Source: Coliplasma sp045538555
GTDB taxonomy: Bacteria > Bacillota > Clostridia > Oscillospirales > CAG-382
Direction: 5' to 3'
Assembly (NCBI GenBank): GCA_045538555.1
Contig: JAZSRP010000020.1
Coordinates: forward strand, 1-38,934
DNA: 38,934 nt
Shown here: one piece after another, positions 7,680 through 16,900 of the stretch
Numbering within the stretch: the stretch's first letter is position 1
How the letters are laid out: each line of letters opens with the position of its first letter
Translations under genes and position numbers: made by a program
The notes under the pieces: generated by a model
The model's database searches: none
Seen by the model: only the letters and a program-made list of their open reading frames with translations
Told to the model about the DNA's origin: nothing

Positions 7680-8360
7680 GTGTCGCTTATTCTCGTTTTT
7701 GCGTTGCTTTTCCTCCTCACTTTTACTGTTTTGGCTGTTGAGGTTATTATTTGGCAAAGCAATGATATATCCGTGAGTATTGATACTGATTCAAAGGAAA
7801 CTCAGCAGGAACTCAGTATTACGGTAAAGAACACCGCAGGACTGACACTCCTCTTCTTTGAAAACCAATGTATCAACGGTTGTATTGAATATCTCAACGG
7901 CAATCAATGGGAAAAGTTTTGTGACATTTACTACACCACCGAGAACATCAATGCGATTTCACAGCAATATGCCGGCGTTTTTGCAGAGCTCAATCCCGGA
8001 GAAGACTGGAGTGTTTCTATCTCCGACGACGACAAAGCAAGAATGATTCCCGGAACATACAGAATAAAACTGACCTACACCACCGCTTCCGACTACAAGA
8101 AGTTTTTGGACAAAAAATACAGTGCTTTGTCTGACATTTCCTCTGATAACACAGATGCTGTTGACTTCAGCAATGATACCGGATCTGACAACGAAGTGTC
8201 TCAATCAGAAAATGTTTTTGAATCTATCAGAAGCGAGGTTTTTGTAAAAACTTTTGAGTTTGGTGACGCTGACGGCTTTGTTGTTTCTGACGATTCACAG
8301 GTAGGTCCCGTTTTGAACGAAAAATACAGTTATATTCCCAACGTAGAACACGACATTTGA
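7680..8360 (+). CDS. Signal-anchored extracytoplasmic protein with Ig-like domain, start uncertain
   Basis: A 226-residue protein when started at GTG 7680. Residues 1-19 are strongly hydrophobic (signal peptide or anchor). Residues about 28-140 alternate strands with a pattern like the Ig-like domains of Gram-positive surface proteins: ELSITVKNTAG, a tyrosine-rich middle, LNPGEDWSVSI and MIPGTYRIKLTY. A low-complexity acidic Ser/Asp/Asn stretch follows (about 145-185), then a short tail. No sortase motif or lipobox is evident. The start is a problem: GTG 7680 has no ribosome binding site, the frame stays open back to the TGA at 7650-7652 without any ATG, GTG or TTG other than 7680, and the extra codons (ATC at 7659 onward) would give INKNKTVV, the positive charge a signal peptide needs. 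GAGGTGA lies 6 bases before that ATC. The function is unknown. Confidence 0.6.
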   Translation: MSLILVFALLFLLTFTVLAVEVIIWQSNDISVSIDTDSKETQQELSITVKNTAGLTLLFFENQCINGCIEYLNGNQWEKFCDIYYTTENINAISQQYAGVFAELNPGEDWSVSISDDDKARMIPGTYRIKLTYTTASDYKKFLDKKYSALSDISSDNTDAVDFSNDTGSDNEVSQSENVFESIRSEVFVKTFEFGDADGFVVSDDSQVGPVLNEKYSYIPNVEHDI

Positions 8361-8366
8361 CAAAAA

Positions 8367-8403
8367 GCCGTTGTATGCAAGCACTGCATTCAACGGTTTT
8401 TTT
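8367..8403 (+). terminator. Terminator after the signal-anchored protein gene
   Basis: CCGTTG and ATGCA (8368-8379) pair with TGCAT and CAACGG (8385-8396) with a one-base T/T mismatch and a 5-nt loop, followed by seven T. It ends only 17 bp before the birA start codon. Confidence 0.85.
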
Positions 8404-8420
8404 GATGAAAGGCACCCGAT

Positions 8421-9377
8421 ATGACAAATAACAAACAAATGTTGCTGAACATGCTGCTTGATAATACAAATACATACGTCTCCGGTCAGGAGATAGCCGC
8501 AAAGCTCAACGTTTCACGAAATGCTGTTTGGAAGCTTATGGAGGGGCTGAGAAACGACGGTTTTGAAATCGAAGCGGTCAACAAAAAAGGATACCGTATA
8601 CTTTCTATGCCTTGCAAGCCCCATCCCTGTGTTATCAGATATTTTTTGCCCGAAAAGCACAAAAACGCCCTTGTGGAATGCAAGGAATCAACAGATTCCA
8701 CCAACAGCGACGCACGGGCCATCAGCGCAAAAACAAGTGACAGTGCTATTATATGTTCAAGCATGCAAACCATGGGACGCGGCAGGAGCGGCAAGAGTTT
8801 TTATTCCCCAAAGGACAGCGGTTTGTATTTTTCTATGATACTTCATCCCCGTGTGGCTCTTGAGGATTGCGTCTGCATTACGACAGCAGCAGCGGTTGCC
8901 GTGCATGACGTTTTGAAAAAACTGACAGGAAAAGAAACTCAAATAAAATGGGTTAACGATCTTTTTTTTGACGGCAAAAAAATCTGCGGGATTCTCACGG
9001 AATCGGTGGTCAATTTTGAGACAATGCACGTGGATGCCGTTATTGTGGGCGTTGGTATAAATCTTTTGAACAAAGGATTTCCTGATGAGCTCTCAAGTAT
9101 TGCAGGCGCATTGGACTGTGATCCCGCACTTTGTTCACGCATTGCAGCGGACGTTTTTTCAAACCTGTTTGAGCTTTGTGAAAAGCTGCCGGACAGAAGC
9201 TACATGGATGTATACAGACAGAACTGCTTTGTTCTCGGAAAAGACATCACGTACAAAAAAAACGGTTGCAAATATCTTGCAACCGCAATTGACGTTGACG
9301 ATAACGGCGGACTGATCGTATCCCAAAACGATTCCACACATACGCTCACAAGCGGTGAGGTCAGCATCAAAATTTGA
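8421..9377 (+). CDS. birA: Bifunctional biotin-protein ligase / biotin operon repressor
   Basis: A 318-residue BirA with the regulatory architecture. Residues 1-62 form a winged helix-turn-helix (core SGQEIAAKLNVSRNAVWKL, 21-39). The ligase domain follows with the biotinyl-AMP loop GRGRSGKSF (119-127) and KWVND (176-180), where the family usually has KWPND. The small C-terminal SH3-like domain ends in TLTSGEVSIKI. It activates biotin with ATP, attaches it to the carboxylase carrier lysine, and when idle can bind DNA as a repressor. The ATG has GAAAGG 8 bases ahead. A terminator ends just upstream and I see no promoter in the remaining 17 bp, so expression probably depends on read-through. Its 3' end overlaps bioY, which is convergent, by 11 bp. 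Confidence 0.95.
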   Translation: MTNNKQMLLNMLLDNTNTYVSGQEIAAKLNVSRNAVWKLMEGLRNDGFEIEAVNKKGYRILSMPCKPHPCVIRYFLPEKHKNALVECKESTDSTNSDARAISAKTSDSAIICSSMQTMGRGRSGKSFYSPKDSGLYFSMILHPRVALEDCVCITTAAAVAVHDVLKKLTGKETQIKWVNDLFFDGKKICGILTESVVNFETMHVDAVIVGVGINLLNKGFPDELSSIAGALDCDPALCSRIAADVFSNLFELCEKLPDRSYMDVYRQNCFVLGKDITYKKNGCKYLATAIDVDDNGGLIVSQNDSTHTLTSGEVSIKI

Positions 9378-9903
9378 TTTGATTTTTCAATTTTTTTGCC
9401 ACAAAATGAGCCAAAATTATTTTCAAAGCATCTGCAGCCAAAAAGGGAAAAACACATTCTGCCATCACGGCAACGATTCCTGATGTCGAAACGGAAGTGA
9501 GGTAAAAACTGACGTACCACACTGTACCGGAAATATAGCATAAAATCTGACCTATCATATTTCCGGCAAGCGAGCTCCAAGCTTTTTGCGAACGAAGCGT
9601 AACCAGCCAATACGCTACCCCCCATACAAAGAACCCAAGCAAATATCCACCTGTTTTTCCAAGCAGGATTCCTGCACCTCCCAAAAAACCGGAGAACACC
9701 GGCAACCCCAGTGCCCCCATTGACAGGTACAGCACCAAGGATACAGTTCCCCTTTTTCCTCCCAAAACCGACAGAATCAGTGCAACAGCAAAGGTCTGTG
9801 CCGTGAATGGGACTGTTGCAGGCAATGTCAACCATGCACATAGGGTAACAAAAACCGAACCGAGTGACACAAAGCACATTGATCTTATTTTTTCCCTATA
9901 CAC
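9367..9903 (-). CDS. bioY: Biotin ECF transporter S component BioY
   Basis: A 178-residue membrane protein with about six hydrophobic segments and the BioY signature around FTAQTFAVALILSVLGGKRG and YLSMGALGLPVFSGF. BioY binds biotin and imports it, usually with an ECF energising module whose genes are not in this window. A GTG at 9912 would touch the ribosome binding site. The GTG at 9903 is chosen because GAGGGA (9918-9913) then sits 9 bases ahead. It has its own promoter at 9934-9962. Together with birA and no biotin biosynthesis genes nearby, it points to biotin uptake. Its last codons overlap the convergent birA, and no terminator lies between them. Confidence 0.92.
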   Translation of the reverse strand: MYREKIRSMCFVSLGSVFVTLCAWLTLPATVPFTAQTFAVALILSVLGGKRGTVSLVLYLSMGALGLPVFSGFLGGAGILLGKTGGYLLGFFVWGVAYWLVTLRSQKAWSSLAGNMIGQILCYISGTVWYVSFYLTSVSTSGIVAVMAECVFPFLAADALKIILAHFVAKKLKNQIKF

Positions 9904-9933
9904 AACCGTCACTCCCTCAATGGATTTTTGACG

Positions 9934-9962
9934 ATTTTATCACAACATAACAAAAATGTCAA
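9934..9962 (-). promoter_or_regulatory. Promoter of bioY, -35 box inside the upstream terminator stem
   Basis: Minus-strand TTGACA (9962-9957), 17 bp, TAAAAT (9939-9934) preceded by TGTGA. The -35 box is the 3' arm of the terminator that ends the HIRAN-like gene. I see no clear BirA operator (paired TTGTTAAC-type half sites). Confidence 0.7.
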
Positions 9963-9991
9963 CCTGATGCGATTGCAGGTTGACATTTTTT
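9952..9991 (-). terminator. Terminator at the end of the long pyrH...addA operon
   Basis: AAAAATGTCAACCTG (9952-9966) pairs perfectly with CAGGTTGACATTTTT (9976-9990) around a 9-nt loop, with T runs on both strands. It follows the stop of the HIRAN-like gene by 4 bp. Confidence 0.85.
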
Positions 9992-9995
9992 GATT

Positions 9996-10403
9996 TTACA
10001 ACCCTTTGCAATATAGGGACACCGCAATGGCAAGCATTCCGTCCTCCATTTCACAGCATTCCAAATAACAAAACAGAGAAACACCGTGACGCCTCAATGC
10101 ATTTGGTAATACTGACGAGACGTACGGCAACTGCCCCAGCTCCAATCCCTCTGTAGTGTGAACGGCAACAGTCACGTTTTCATAGGGGATCTGTTCATCC
10201 GAAAAATCAAGGACCAGTTCCTCGCCTATTTTCAACGTTTTGCATGCACCTACCGGATCTTCTACCAAAAAGCTTCCCTCCAGCTCGCAGATTCCAACAA
10301 AATCACCGTATCGGATTTGCTTTTTTCTATAAATATCCAAAAGCGGTTCTTTATTATCACGCACTGTTTTTATTGTTGGCGGAAAAAGTTCTTTCAACTT
10401 CAT
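9996..10403 (-). CDS. HIRAN-like small protein coupled to AddA
   Basis: A 135-residue cytoplasmic protein. Residues about 54-132 match the pattern of HIRAN domains: LKIGEELVLDFSDEQIPYEN corresponds to the family's LKxGxxLxLxxEPxNPYDxN, then a strand (VTVAVH), then LELGQLPY like the family's kLGYvP, then a helix (VLPNALRRHGV) and two final strands. The domain occurs fused to SNF2-type helicases such as HLTF/Rad5, where it binds 3'-OH single-stranded DNA ends, and as stand-alone bacterial proteins. The N-terminal 50 residues are a charged extension. The ATG overlaps the addA stop as ATGA, so translation is coupled to AddA, and the gene is the last of the operon. The domain call rests on pattern matching by eye; the acidic/Asn pair of classical HIRAN is only partly kept. 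A role with AddAB is inference. Confidence 0.65.
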   Translation of the reverse strand: MKLKELFPPTIKTVRDNKEPLLDIYRKKQIRYGDFVGICELEGSFLVEDPVGACKTLKIGEELVLDFSDEQIPYENVTVAVHTTEGLELGQLPYVSSVLPNALRRHGVSLFCYLECCEMEDGMLAIAVSLYCKGL

Positions 10404-13400
10404 TCAACTTCAACCTCAACCTCTCTGCCAAAATGGAATGAATAGAGCACGGCACGACTTACGAGACAGCCGGTCATCTCAGACACTGCGCGGCAATAAC
10501 ACAAAAGCTGTATTTTGTGTCGGGTGATCAGTTCTTCAGGATTTTTCACTCGGTCAGTTTTATAATCAACAACGGTATACGTACCGTCTCGATTTTTGAA
10601 AAAGCAGTCAATAACTCCCTGCACAAGCACCGGTTCGGTATTGCTTTCAAAAACAGTTTTGTCAAGAATAGAAAACCTTTTTTCACGGCATACATGGTCA
10701 GAGGTGCATATCTGCTCATACAGATCGCTCTCAAAAAATCTCGAAAGCGAGTCAATGTTCAGCATCTCACGCTGTATTTTGTCAATAATACTAACGTTCA
10801 GCAAGCGATTTGCCTCATGCTCAACTCCATATCTTTCAACCGTGCCAAAATCACAAAACTGCATAAACAGATGGTTTGCAGTGCCAATATCGCCATACGA
10901 TACCATGTCGCCACGGGCAAATGCAGGCACGGCAGAAACTCGTGAAACAGGAATTGAAAGCTTTACGCTACGATCATACTCATCATCTTCTAGCAATCCT
11001 ACACGCAGCTCTGAAACAGAGATCTTTTTTGGAATCAGCGTATCAGAGATGTTTGGGTATTGATACATAGCGGCATCAATATGTTCTTTTTTGATATACA
11101 GCGGTGCTGTCTTTTCACTTTTGATATACCCGACGGATTCTTCCGGTTTTTTTGGTATATACCGCTTGTCAAAAACAATATTATCGTCAAAGCATGCTGA
11201 AAGTATCAGTTTCATCCAGCAGTCGGAAGTATCAAATGTATATTCCTTTTCAAAGCAGTCAACTGCACCCAACCCCGTGATATAAAGACGCTCCTTGGCA
11301 CGTGTAAGTGCGACGTAGAGCTTTCGGAGCTCCTCTCCCACTGTGGCTTCATACTCTGCCTGTTCAGCATATAGCTGAAACAACGTCTTTGTTTTTATGC
11401 GCTTGTCCATGTCCACAAGGGGGAAGAAAACTCCCTCACCCCTTTTTAGGATGATCTTTGTATCGCCAAATTTTTTCCCAAATACCCTGTCGGTTGACAC
11501 CACAAAGCACACCTTGTACTCAAGTCCTTTGGATTTGTGTACAGTCAGCATTGAAACCGCATCTTCTGAATCCACCACAGCAGCATCAGAGATTTCTTTT
11601 CCGCCCTTTTTAAGTTCGTCAATATATTCAAGAAATCCGGAAAGCCCGTGAAAAGATGATTTTTCGTATTTTACTGCCAGCTCGTACATCAAGAGCAAGC
11701 TGTTGCGAGTACCCGAATTGATGCAAGTGTGCATCAATCCCGAGGTGATAAAAAACGAACGAAGAAACTCATCACAGGGTGTTCCGCAGGAAAGCCCGCG
11801 CCACTCCTTGAGACGGTTCAGCATACTGCGACATTTTGCACGCAACGTATTGCCGTATCTATGCCCGGAACAGCGGTATTTTGCAGTACAGCGCAGAGGG
11901 ACAGAGGGCATCAGATATCTTTTTGATGCAAGGTACATAGACTCCGATTGAGAAAACCTGCGTATACGGTACAACTCATCAGAGGAAAAATCAAAGATGG
12001 GACTTCGAAGAGCAGCACAAAAAGAAATGTCATCCGTGGGATTGTCAACAGCACGCATTGCCGCAAGGGCAAGCATAATGGACGGGTTGCTGAGAAAATC
12101 CTCAGATTTTTCCTTTTTGTAAGGAATCCCATGGAGATTGAATGCTTTTTCAAACTCAATGGAATATTTTTTTATTGCCGAAAACATTACGGCAAAATCA
12201 GAATACCTGTATCTTTTGCCGTTGTCGGAAACCTCTGTTTCAACCAATCGTTTTATCTCACGTGCAACAAAATCCGCCTCGTTTTGCTTTGCCTCGGTGT
12301 TGCTGCCCCTTTTTCCGTCGGTGGGAGACACTGCAACCACAACGGGACGGGGTATCTCGGGTGCTTGTGATGCATGGACAAGCCACTCGTTGTCATACTC
12401 AGCAAAATACGGTGTTCCTGCCGTGAGTCGTTGGAATACAAGATTTACAAACCGAATAATACTGTCTGAGCAACGGAAATTTTCTTTCAAAAAGATTTTT
12501 CCTGTCGGAGAATCATCTTCCTTTGCATCGGGAAACCGCTCCTTGTATCCCATAAAAATATCGGGATATGCGTTGCGGAATCGGTAGATACTTTGCTTTA
12601 TATCTCCAACCATAAACCGATTTTTACCGTTGGAAAGCAAACTGAATATTTTGTCCTGAAGCGGGTTTACATCCTGATACTCGTCAATAAATATCTCGGT
12701 TATTCCCTGCATTTTTGAGATACATATATCGCTCTTTGAACCATCGGGGTTGGTAAGCAGTGCCAGAGCCATTGATTCAAAATCCGCAAAATCAAGGAGA
12801 CCGTTTTCACGCTTTGCCTCACGGTATGCGATATCAAACAGATCAAGAAATCTCTGAATACCGTCAACAAGAAATGCAGTTTTTTCTGCATCATCTGACG
12901 CCGAAAGATTTGTTGAAATACAGTAAGTATCTCTTATCCCTCGAATTTTTTTTACAAGTCGTTTTTTTTCTGCGGTTATATATGCTCCAACGTCTCTATC
13001 TGCCTTGTAAGGAACGGTTGCAGGTATTTCCTCCAGCAGTTTTCTTGCAGTTTTTGAAAAGCTGTCATAATCGGATTTCAGCGCGGAAAATATATTTTCA
13101 CAGATATCCTGAAATTCCGCAACCGGTGCCACAAATTTGTCCGAATCGGTATTGGCAGCCGTATATACGGTCAAGTCCCCTGCCTCACGGCAAATTCTTT
13201 TGACCTCTGCAAGTAATTTTGTTTGGACCGTTTTTCCTCGTTTTGTGGCAAAATAACCGTCAGATTTTATAATCGACGCATCTGATTTGAGAGACTCGGC
13301 ACATAATGACAGCATCTCCCTCCAATTTTCCGTGACACGTAATGCCCTGTACAGCGCTATCATCTCCTCAATGAGTGATTCGTCATTTCGGAAATCAGAA

Positions 13401-13882
13401 AAATTGTCACACAGCGCCAAGAACCATTCCTCTCCCGTGCCGTAAAGAGAAGTTATAAGCTCATCCAACACTCGACGCATATACATATTCTCCTCTGTGT
13501 CATCGATCATATTGACCTTTGGAGAAAGACCGAGAAGCTGAAAATTTTCTTTTACCAACGACAAACAATACGAGGAAATAGTGCAAATATTTGCGTCAGC
13601 CAACAGATATCTTTGACGGACAAAATGCGCGTTTCCCGGATAAGTGGCTATGAGATCCTCCAGAATTTCCGCCAGCTTTTCACGCACGTCGGCTGCAGAA
13701 GCGTTTGTAAAAGTCACAATAAGAAAGCGGTCAATGCTCTCACCCTCAACGATTCTTTTGATGACACGTCGAGTCAGGACGGAGGTCTTTCCGCTTCCTG
13801 CACCTGCGGCTACAAGAATTGTTTTGTTTTTCAGTTCAATTGCCAGTTTTTGCGAGGGAGTCGGGTTGTAGCTTTTTGCCAT
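10400..13882 (-). CDS. addA: AddA, helicase-nuclease subunit A
   Basis: A 1160-residue UvrD/Rep-type 3'-5' helicase fused to a RecB-family nuclease; with AddB it resects double-strand breaks for RecA loading. Helicase motifs seen: Walker A GAGSGKT (27-33), Walker B IFIDEYQDVNP (about 408-418), GDIKQSIYRFRNA, the late motif MLTVHKSKGLEY and VALTRAKERLYI. The C-terminal nuclease keeps GVIDCFF, VVDYKTD and the helix with QLLCY. The ATG at 13882 has AAGGAGG 7 bases ahead; the frame allows a TTG directly before it. It follows addB by 18 bp and overlaps the HIRAN-like gene by 4 bp. Two runs of eight A lie in the coding strand near codons 305-312. The C-terminus ends in EVEVEVE, encoded by a short GTTGAR repeat that may help re-initiation. 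Confidence 0.96.
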   Translation of the reverse strand: MAKSYNPTPSQKLAIELKNKTILVAAGAGSGKTSVLTRRVIKRIVEGESIDRFLIVTFTNASAADVREKLAEILEDLIATYPGNAHFVRQRYLLADANICTISSYCLSLVKENFQLLGLSPKVNMIDDTEENMYMRRVLDELITSLYGTGEEWFLALCDNFSDFRNDESLIEEMIALYRALRVTENWREMLSLCAESLKSDASIIKSDGYFATKRGKTVQTKLLAEVKRICREAGDLTVYTAANTDSDKFVAPVAEFQDICENIFSALKSDYDSFSKTARKLLEEIPATVPYKADRDVGAYITAEKKRLVKKIRGIRDTYCISTNLSASDDAEKTAFLVDGIQRFLDLFDIAYREAKRENGLLDFADFESMALALLTNPDGSKSDICISKMQGITEIFIDEYQDVNPLQDKIFSLLSNGKNRFMVGDIKQSIYRFRNAYPDIFMGYKERFPDAKEDDSPTGKIFLKENFRCSDSIIRFVNLVFQRLTAGTPYFAEYDNEWLVHASQAPEIPRPVVVAVSPTDGKRGSNTEAKQNEADFVAREIKRLVETEVSDNGKRYRYSDFAVMFSAIKKYSIEFEKAFNLHGIPYKKEKSEDFLSNPSIMLALAAMRAVDNPTDDISFCAALRSPIFDFSSDELYRIRRFSQSESMYLASKRYLMPSVPLRCTAKYRCSGHRYGNTLRAKCRSMLNRLKEWRGLSCGTPCDEFLRSFFITSGLMHTCINSGTRNSLLLMYELAVKYEKSSFHGLSGFLEYIDELKKGGKEISDAAVVDSEDAVSMLTVHKSKGLEYKVCFVVSTDRVFGKKFGDTKIILKRGEGVFFPLVDMDKRIKTKTLFQLYAEQAEYEATVGEELRKLYVALTRAKERLYITGLGAVDCFEKEYTFDTSDCWMKLILSACFDDNIVFDKRYIPKKPEESVGYIKSEKTAPLYIKKEHIDAAMYQYPNISDTLIPKKISVSELRVGLLEDDEYDRSVKLSIPVSRVSAVPAFARGDMVSYGDIGTANHLFMQFCDFGTVERYGVEHEANRLLNVSIIDKIQREMLNIDSLSRFFESDLYEQICTSDHVCREKRFSILDKTVFESNTEPVLVQGVIDCFFKNRDGTYTVVDYKTDRVKNPEELITRHKIQLLCYCRAVSEMTGCLVSRAVLYSFHFGREVEVEVE

Positions 13883-13900
13883 CAAAAGGCCTCCTTTCTG

Positions 13901-16900
13901 TCATTTATGTCTGCAAATGGGCTTGAGCTTGCAATACTTACAAGGTTCTGCCTTGCCATCATGATCATTTGGAGCAATATCCATTTCTCCGCAAAACATC
14001 TTTTTTGCCATCTCTGTCACTCGAAGATCAAGTTTTTCATTTAGTTGGCAAAAACCCTCTGATGACATGAGATTTTGACTTTTTCTGACACCGCTTGACG
14101 TTGGGCATACCGGAAGATGGGAGAGGTCACTGCTCATTGCTCTGAGGATATCAATATCCTCAATAATAATTCCCGTTCTCTTTAGTTTTGAAAAAGCAGA
14201 GGCCTCAATCTCCTCAACGGTTGCATCGGGCACGCCATCCGCAAATGGCAGTGTAACGTAATAATACAACGCTCCCGCAGGGGTCCCGCCGTTGTGCCTG
14301 CAATACGCAAACAGATAGTGAAGCATCTGGGTATCCAGCCCGTTGTCCACAAGATCAAGAGAAAGTGTTTTTTGATATGTTTTGTAGTCCGTGACTCTCA
14401 CATATTTTATTCCATCACGCTCATATGTGTCCACTCTGTCGATAGAGCCGCGCAATATAACGGTTTTTCCATCCACATCATACGTAATGGGCGGCATATC
14501 GGGGTTGGATCCAAGCCCTATGGAATACTCAAATCCCACAGGCAGAAAATCGCTCTTTGAAAACTCATTGCAAAGATCCTTGGTCACAGCAAGAAGCGTA
14601 CGCAGCATTCCGTCATAAGTATGCATAAATCGCTTGTTCTCTAAAGAATCCTTTGGAGCAAGCGAAAGAAAAAGCTGTGAGGAAAGCTCTTTCACCATTC
14701 TTTCACGCTGCATATCCTCGGGAGGGCAAAATTTGCCGTCAACCAAACATTGACGCAAAAACACCTCCAATATGCGGTGTACAAAGGTGCCGGTATCGGG
14801 AGAAGACCAGTCAAATACCTTTTTTTCACGAAGGTGAAGCAAATAAGTACCAAAATATGAAAAAGGGCAGAGCTGATATTTTTCGATTTTTGACGGAGAC
14901 AGTGCGAGAGAATCCAAATCGGTATTTATGCGTGAAGCAGTAATCGTGACGTCGGGTTCGTTTTCAAAAAAATTCACTCCAGCGGATCTCAAGACAGTTC
15001 TGAGTTTTTCTTTTGGCTCACCCTCTGCAATTTGGGGAAAAAATGAGGCAATGCTCCCCGCAGAATACAGCATGTCCTCACGTGAGATCTCTTCCTCCAA
15101 AAGTGATGGAAACAGCTTGAGAAGAGCTTTTTCCGCCACAGAACCGCGAAGAGACGCTCCGGTGATCTCGTTTTCGGGAACAATCACCACAAGCCGCTCT
15201 CTAGGAGAAGAAAAAGCATTGTATACAAAGAAATGCTCTGTGTTCATCAACTTTGTATCGGTGTCCGCAAAATCACATCCCACACCGTCAAGAAGCAGGG
15301 ATTCCTCGTCGTTGAAAAAACCGTTTCCACGCACGGCTGCGGGAAATTCACCCTCTACCGCACCCAGGATCACCGTCATTTTGCAGTTTCCTGCACGAGC
15401 AAGAGCAACAGAGCCAAATGTTACCGCATCGCTGCTGGCGGGAATGGCTCCGGGTGAATAACACTCTGCTGTCAGCTTGAACAAGGCAAGAAGCCCTTTT
15501 GTATCAACTGAAAAATCGGGGCATACCGCACAAAGCTGATCCATAATATTGATCAATAAATTCCAGAGCTGTATCTCTCGTTCCGCTCCCTCGCGGTCAC
15601 CTCGGTTCAGTTTTTCCTCTGCAGATGCAAGCAGCATCTTTTCTGCATCACATGCTACAAGGTGTGAATATATTCCTTTTATCCCCTGCTCAACAGTCAA
15701 TTTTTTTGAGCTGAGCGTATCACGGAGAGCAGAAAGTGCGGGAACCAGTTTTTTTCTCGCACGGTTTACGGAAGAAAGAATCTTTTCTCCTCTCTCCGTA
15801 AGAGGCCCCTCACGGTAGCCCTCGGGATCCATGGTCCATTCCTCTTGGGAATACCATTGTTTCCCTCGGATATTCCAAGATTCGGCATATGACAAAAGCA
15901 CGTCGCTTTCGGTAACTGACAACGGTGTAAAGCCGCTTTTTATGTATTTTTTTACACTGCGGAGTGAAAAGTTCTCGGCGATAACCGATATACCTGCACA
16001 TATAAACGCAAAAAGCGGTTTTGCAAGAAGATTTTCCTTTGAAGATGCATACATGGAGATGCCGTTTCGTTCAAATACCGATTTTAGGATCCCTTGATAT
16101 TTGTCTGTATCACGGCAAAGAACCGCCACATCCGAAAACTTGTTTTTTGGATCACTGCGTACAAAATCCAATATTTCTTTTGCGGCTGCATCTGCCTCGT
16201 CAAAGCGGTTTTTTGTTTTTATAACCTTGACAGAATCGGGTTTTCCCTGAAATATCGGAGGATTGTTTCTGAGAATATTTCGCTCTATATGAAGCAGCGC
16301 TTTATCCTCGGTGCGTTTTGAAAAACCGCATAGGATATCCTCGCAACTGCCGTAGGCCATCTTTTTTATACGGTCGGCACATTTTTTGTTTTCTTCAAAA
16401 AGGCCTCGCCCATCCTCAACGGTAAACGAAATATACGTATTTGCGCTTTGATCAATAATTTCCTTTATGATGTCAGTTTCTTGTTTTGTAAAAGTATAAT
16501 ATCCGTCAATAAAGACGTGAGCATCAGCAAAAAACGGTTTTTCTTTCAGCTCTGCCGAAAGTCTGGTCAAGCCGTCTCGAGGGTCCTTCAGCTCACCATC
16601 AAAATGCTTTTGATACTCTTCATAGATCACTGCGATATCACGCAATTTGTTGCATAGCTTGCTGTTTTTTGAAATATCTGCTTCTCTTGTAAGATCAACC
16701 AGCTTGTTGGGTGTATAGACAGACGTTTTGAACCTGTTTATAAGAGCAAAAAGCTTTTTTGCAAACTCGGGATCCCCCGCAACGGAAGCATACTCCGAAA
16801 GACGCTCTCTTACAGTAACCACCACAAGCGACAAAAGGGCGCAAGCGCCCCCTTTGTCAATATTTTTTTGCGCCAAACCACCAAAATCACGGGCAACCCT

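Noticed and set aside
9904..9962. A BirA operator in the bioY promoter
   Set aside because: No paired TTGTTAAC-type half sites at the expected spacing. GGTTGACA is part of the terminator stem.
10546..10755. Possible extra small gene within the addA region
   Set aside because: It is out of frame within the AddA nuclease domain, which is continuous and has all catalytic residues.
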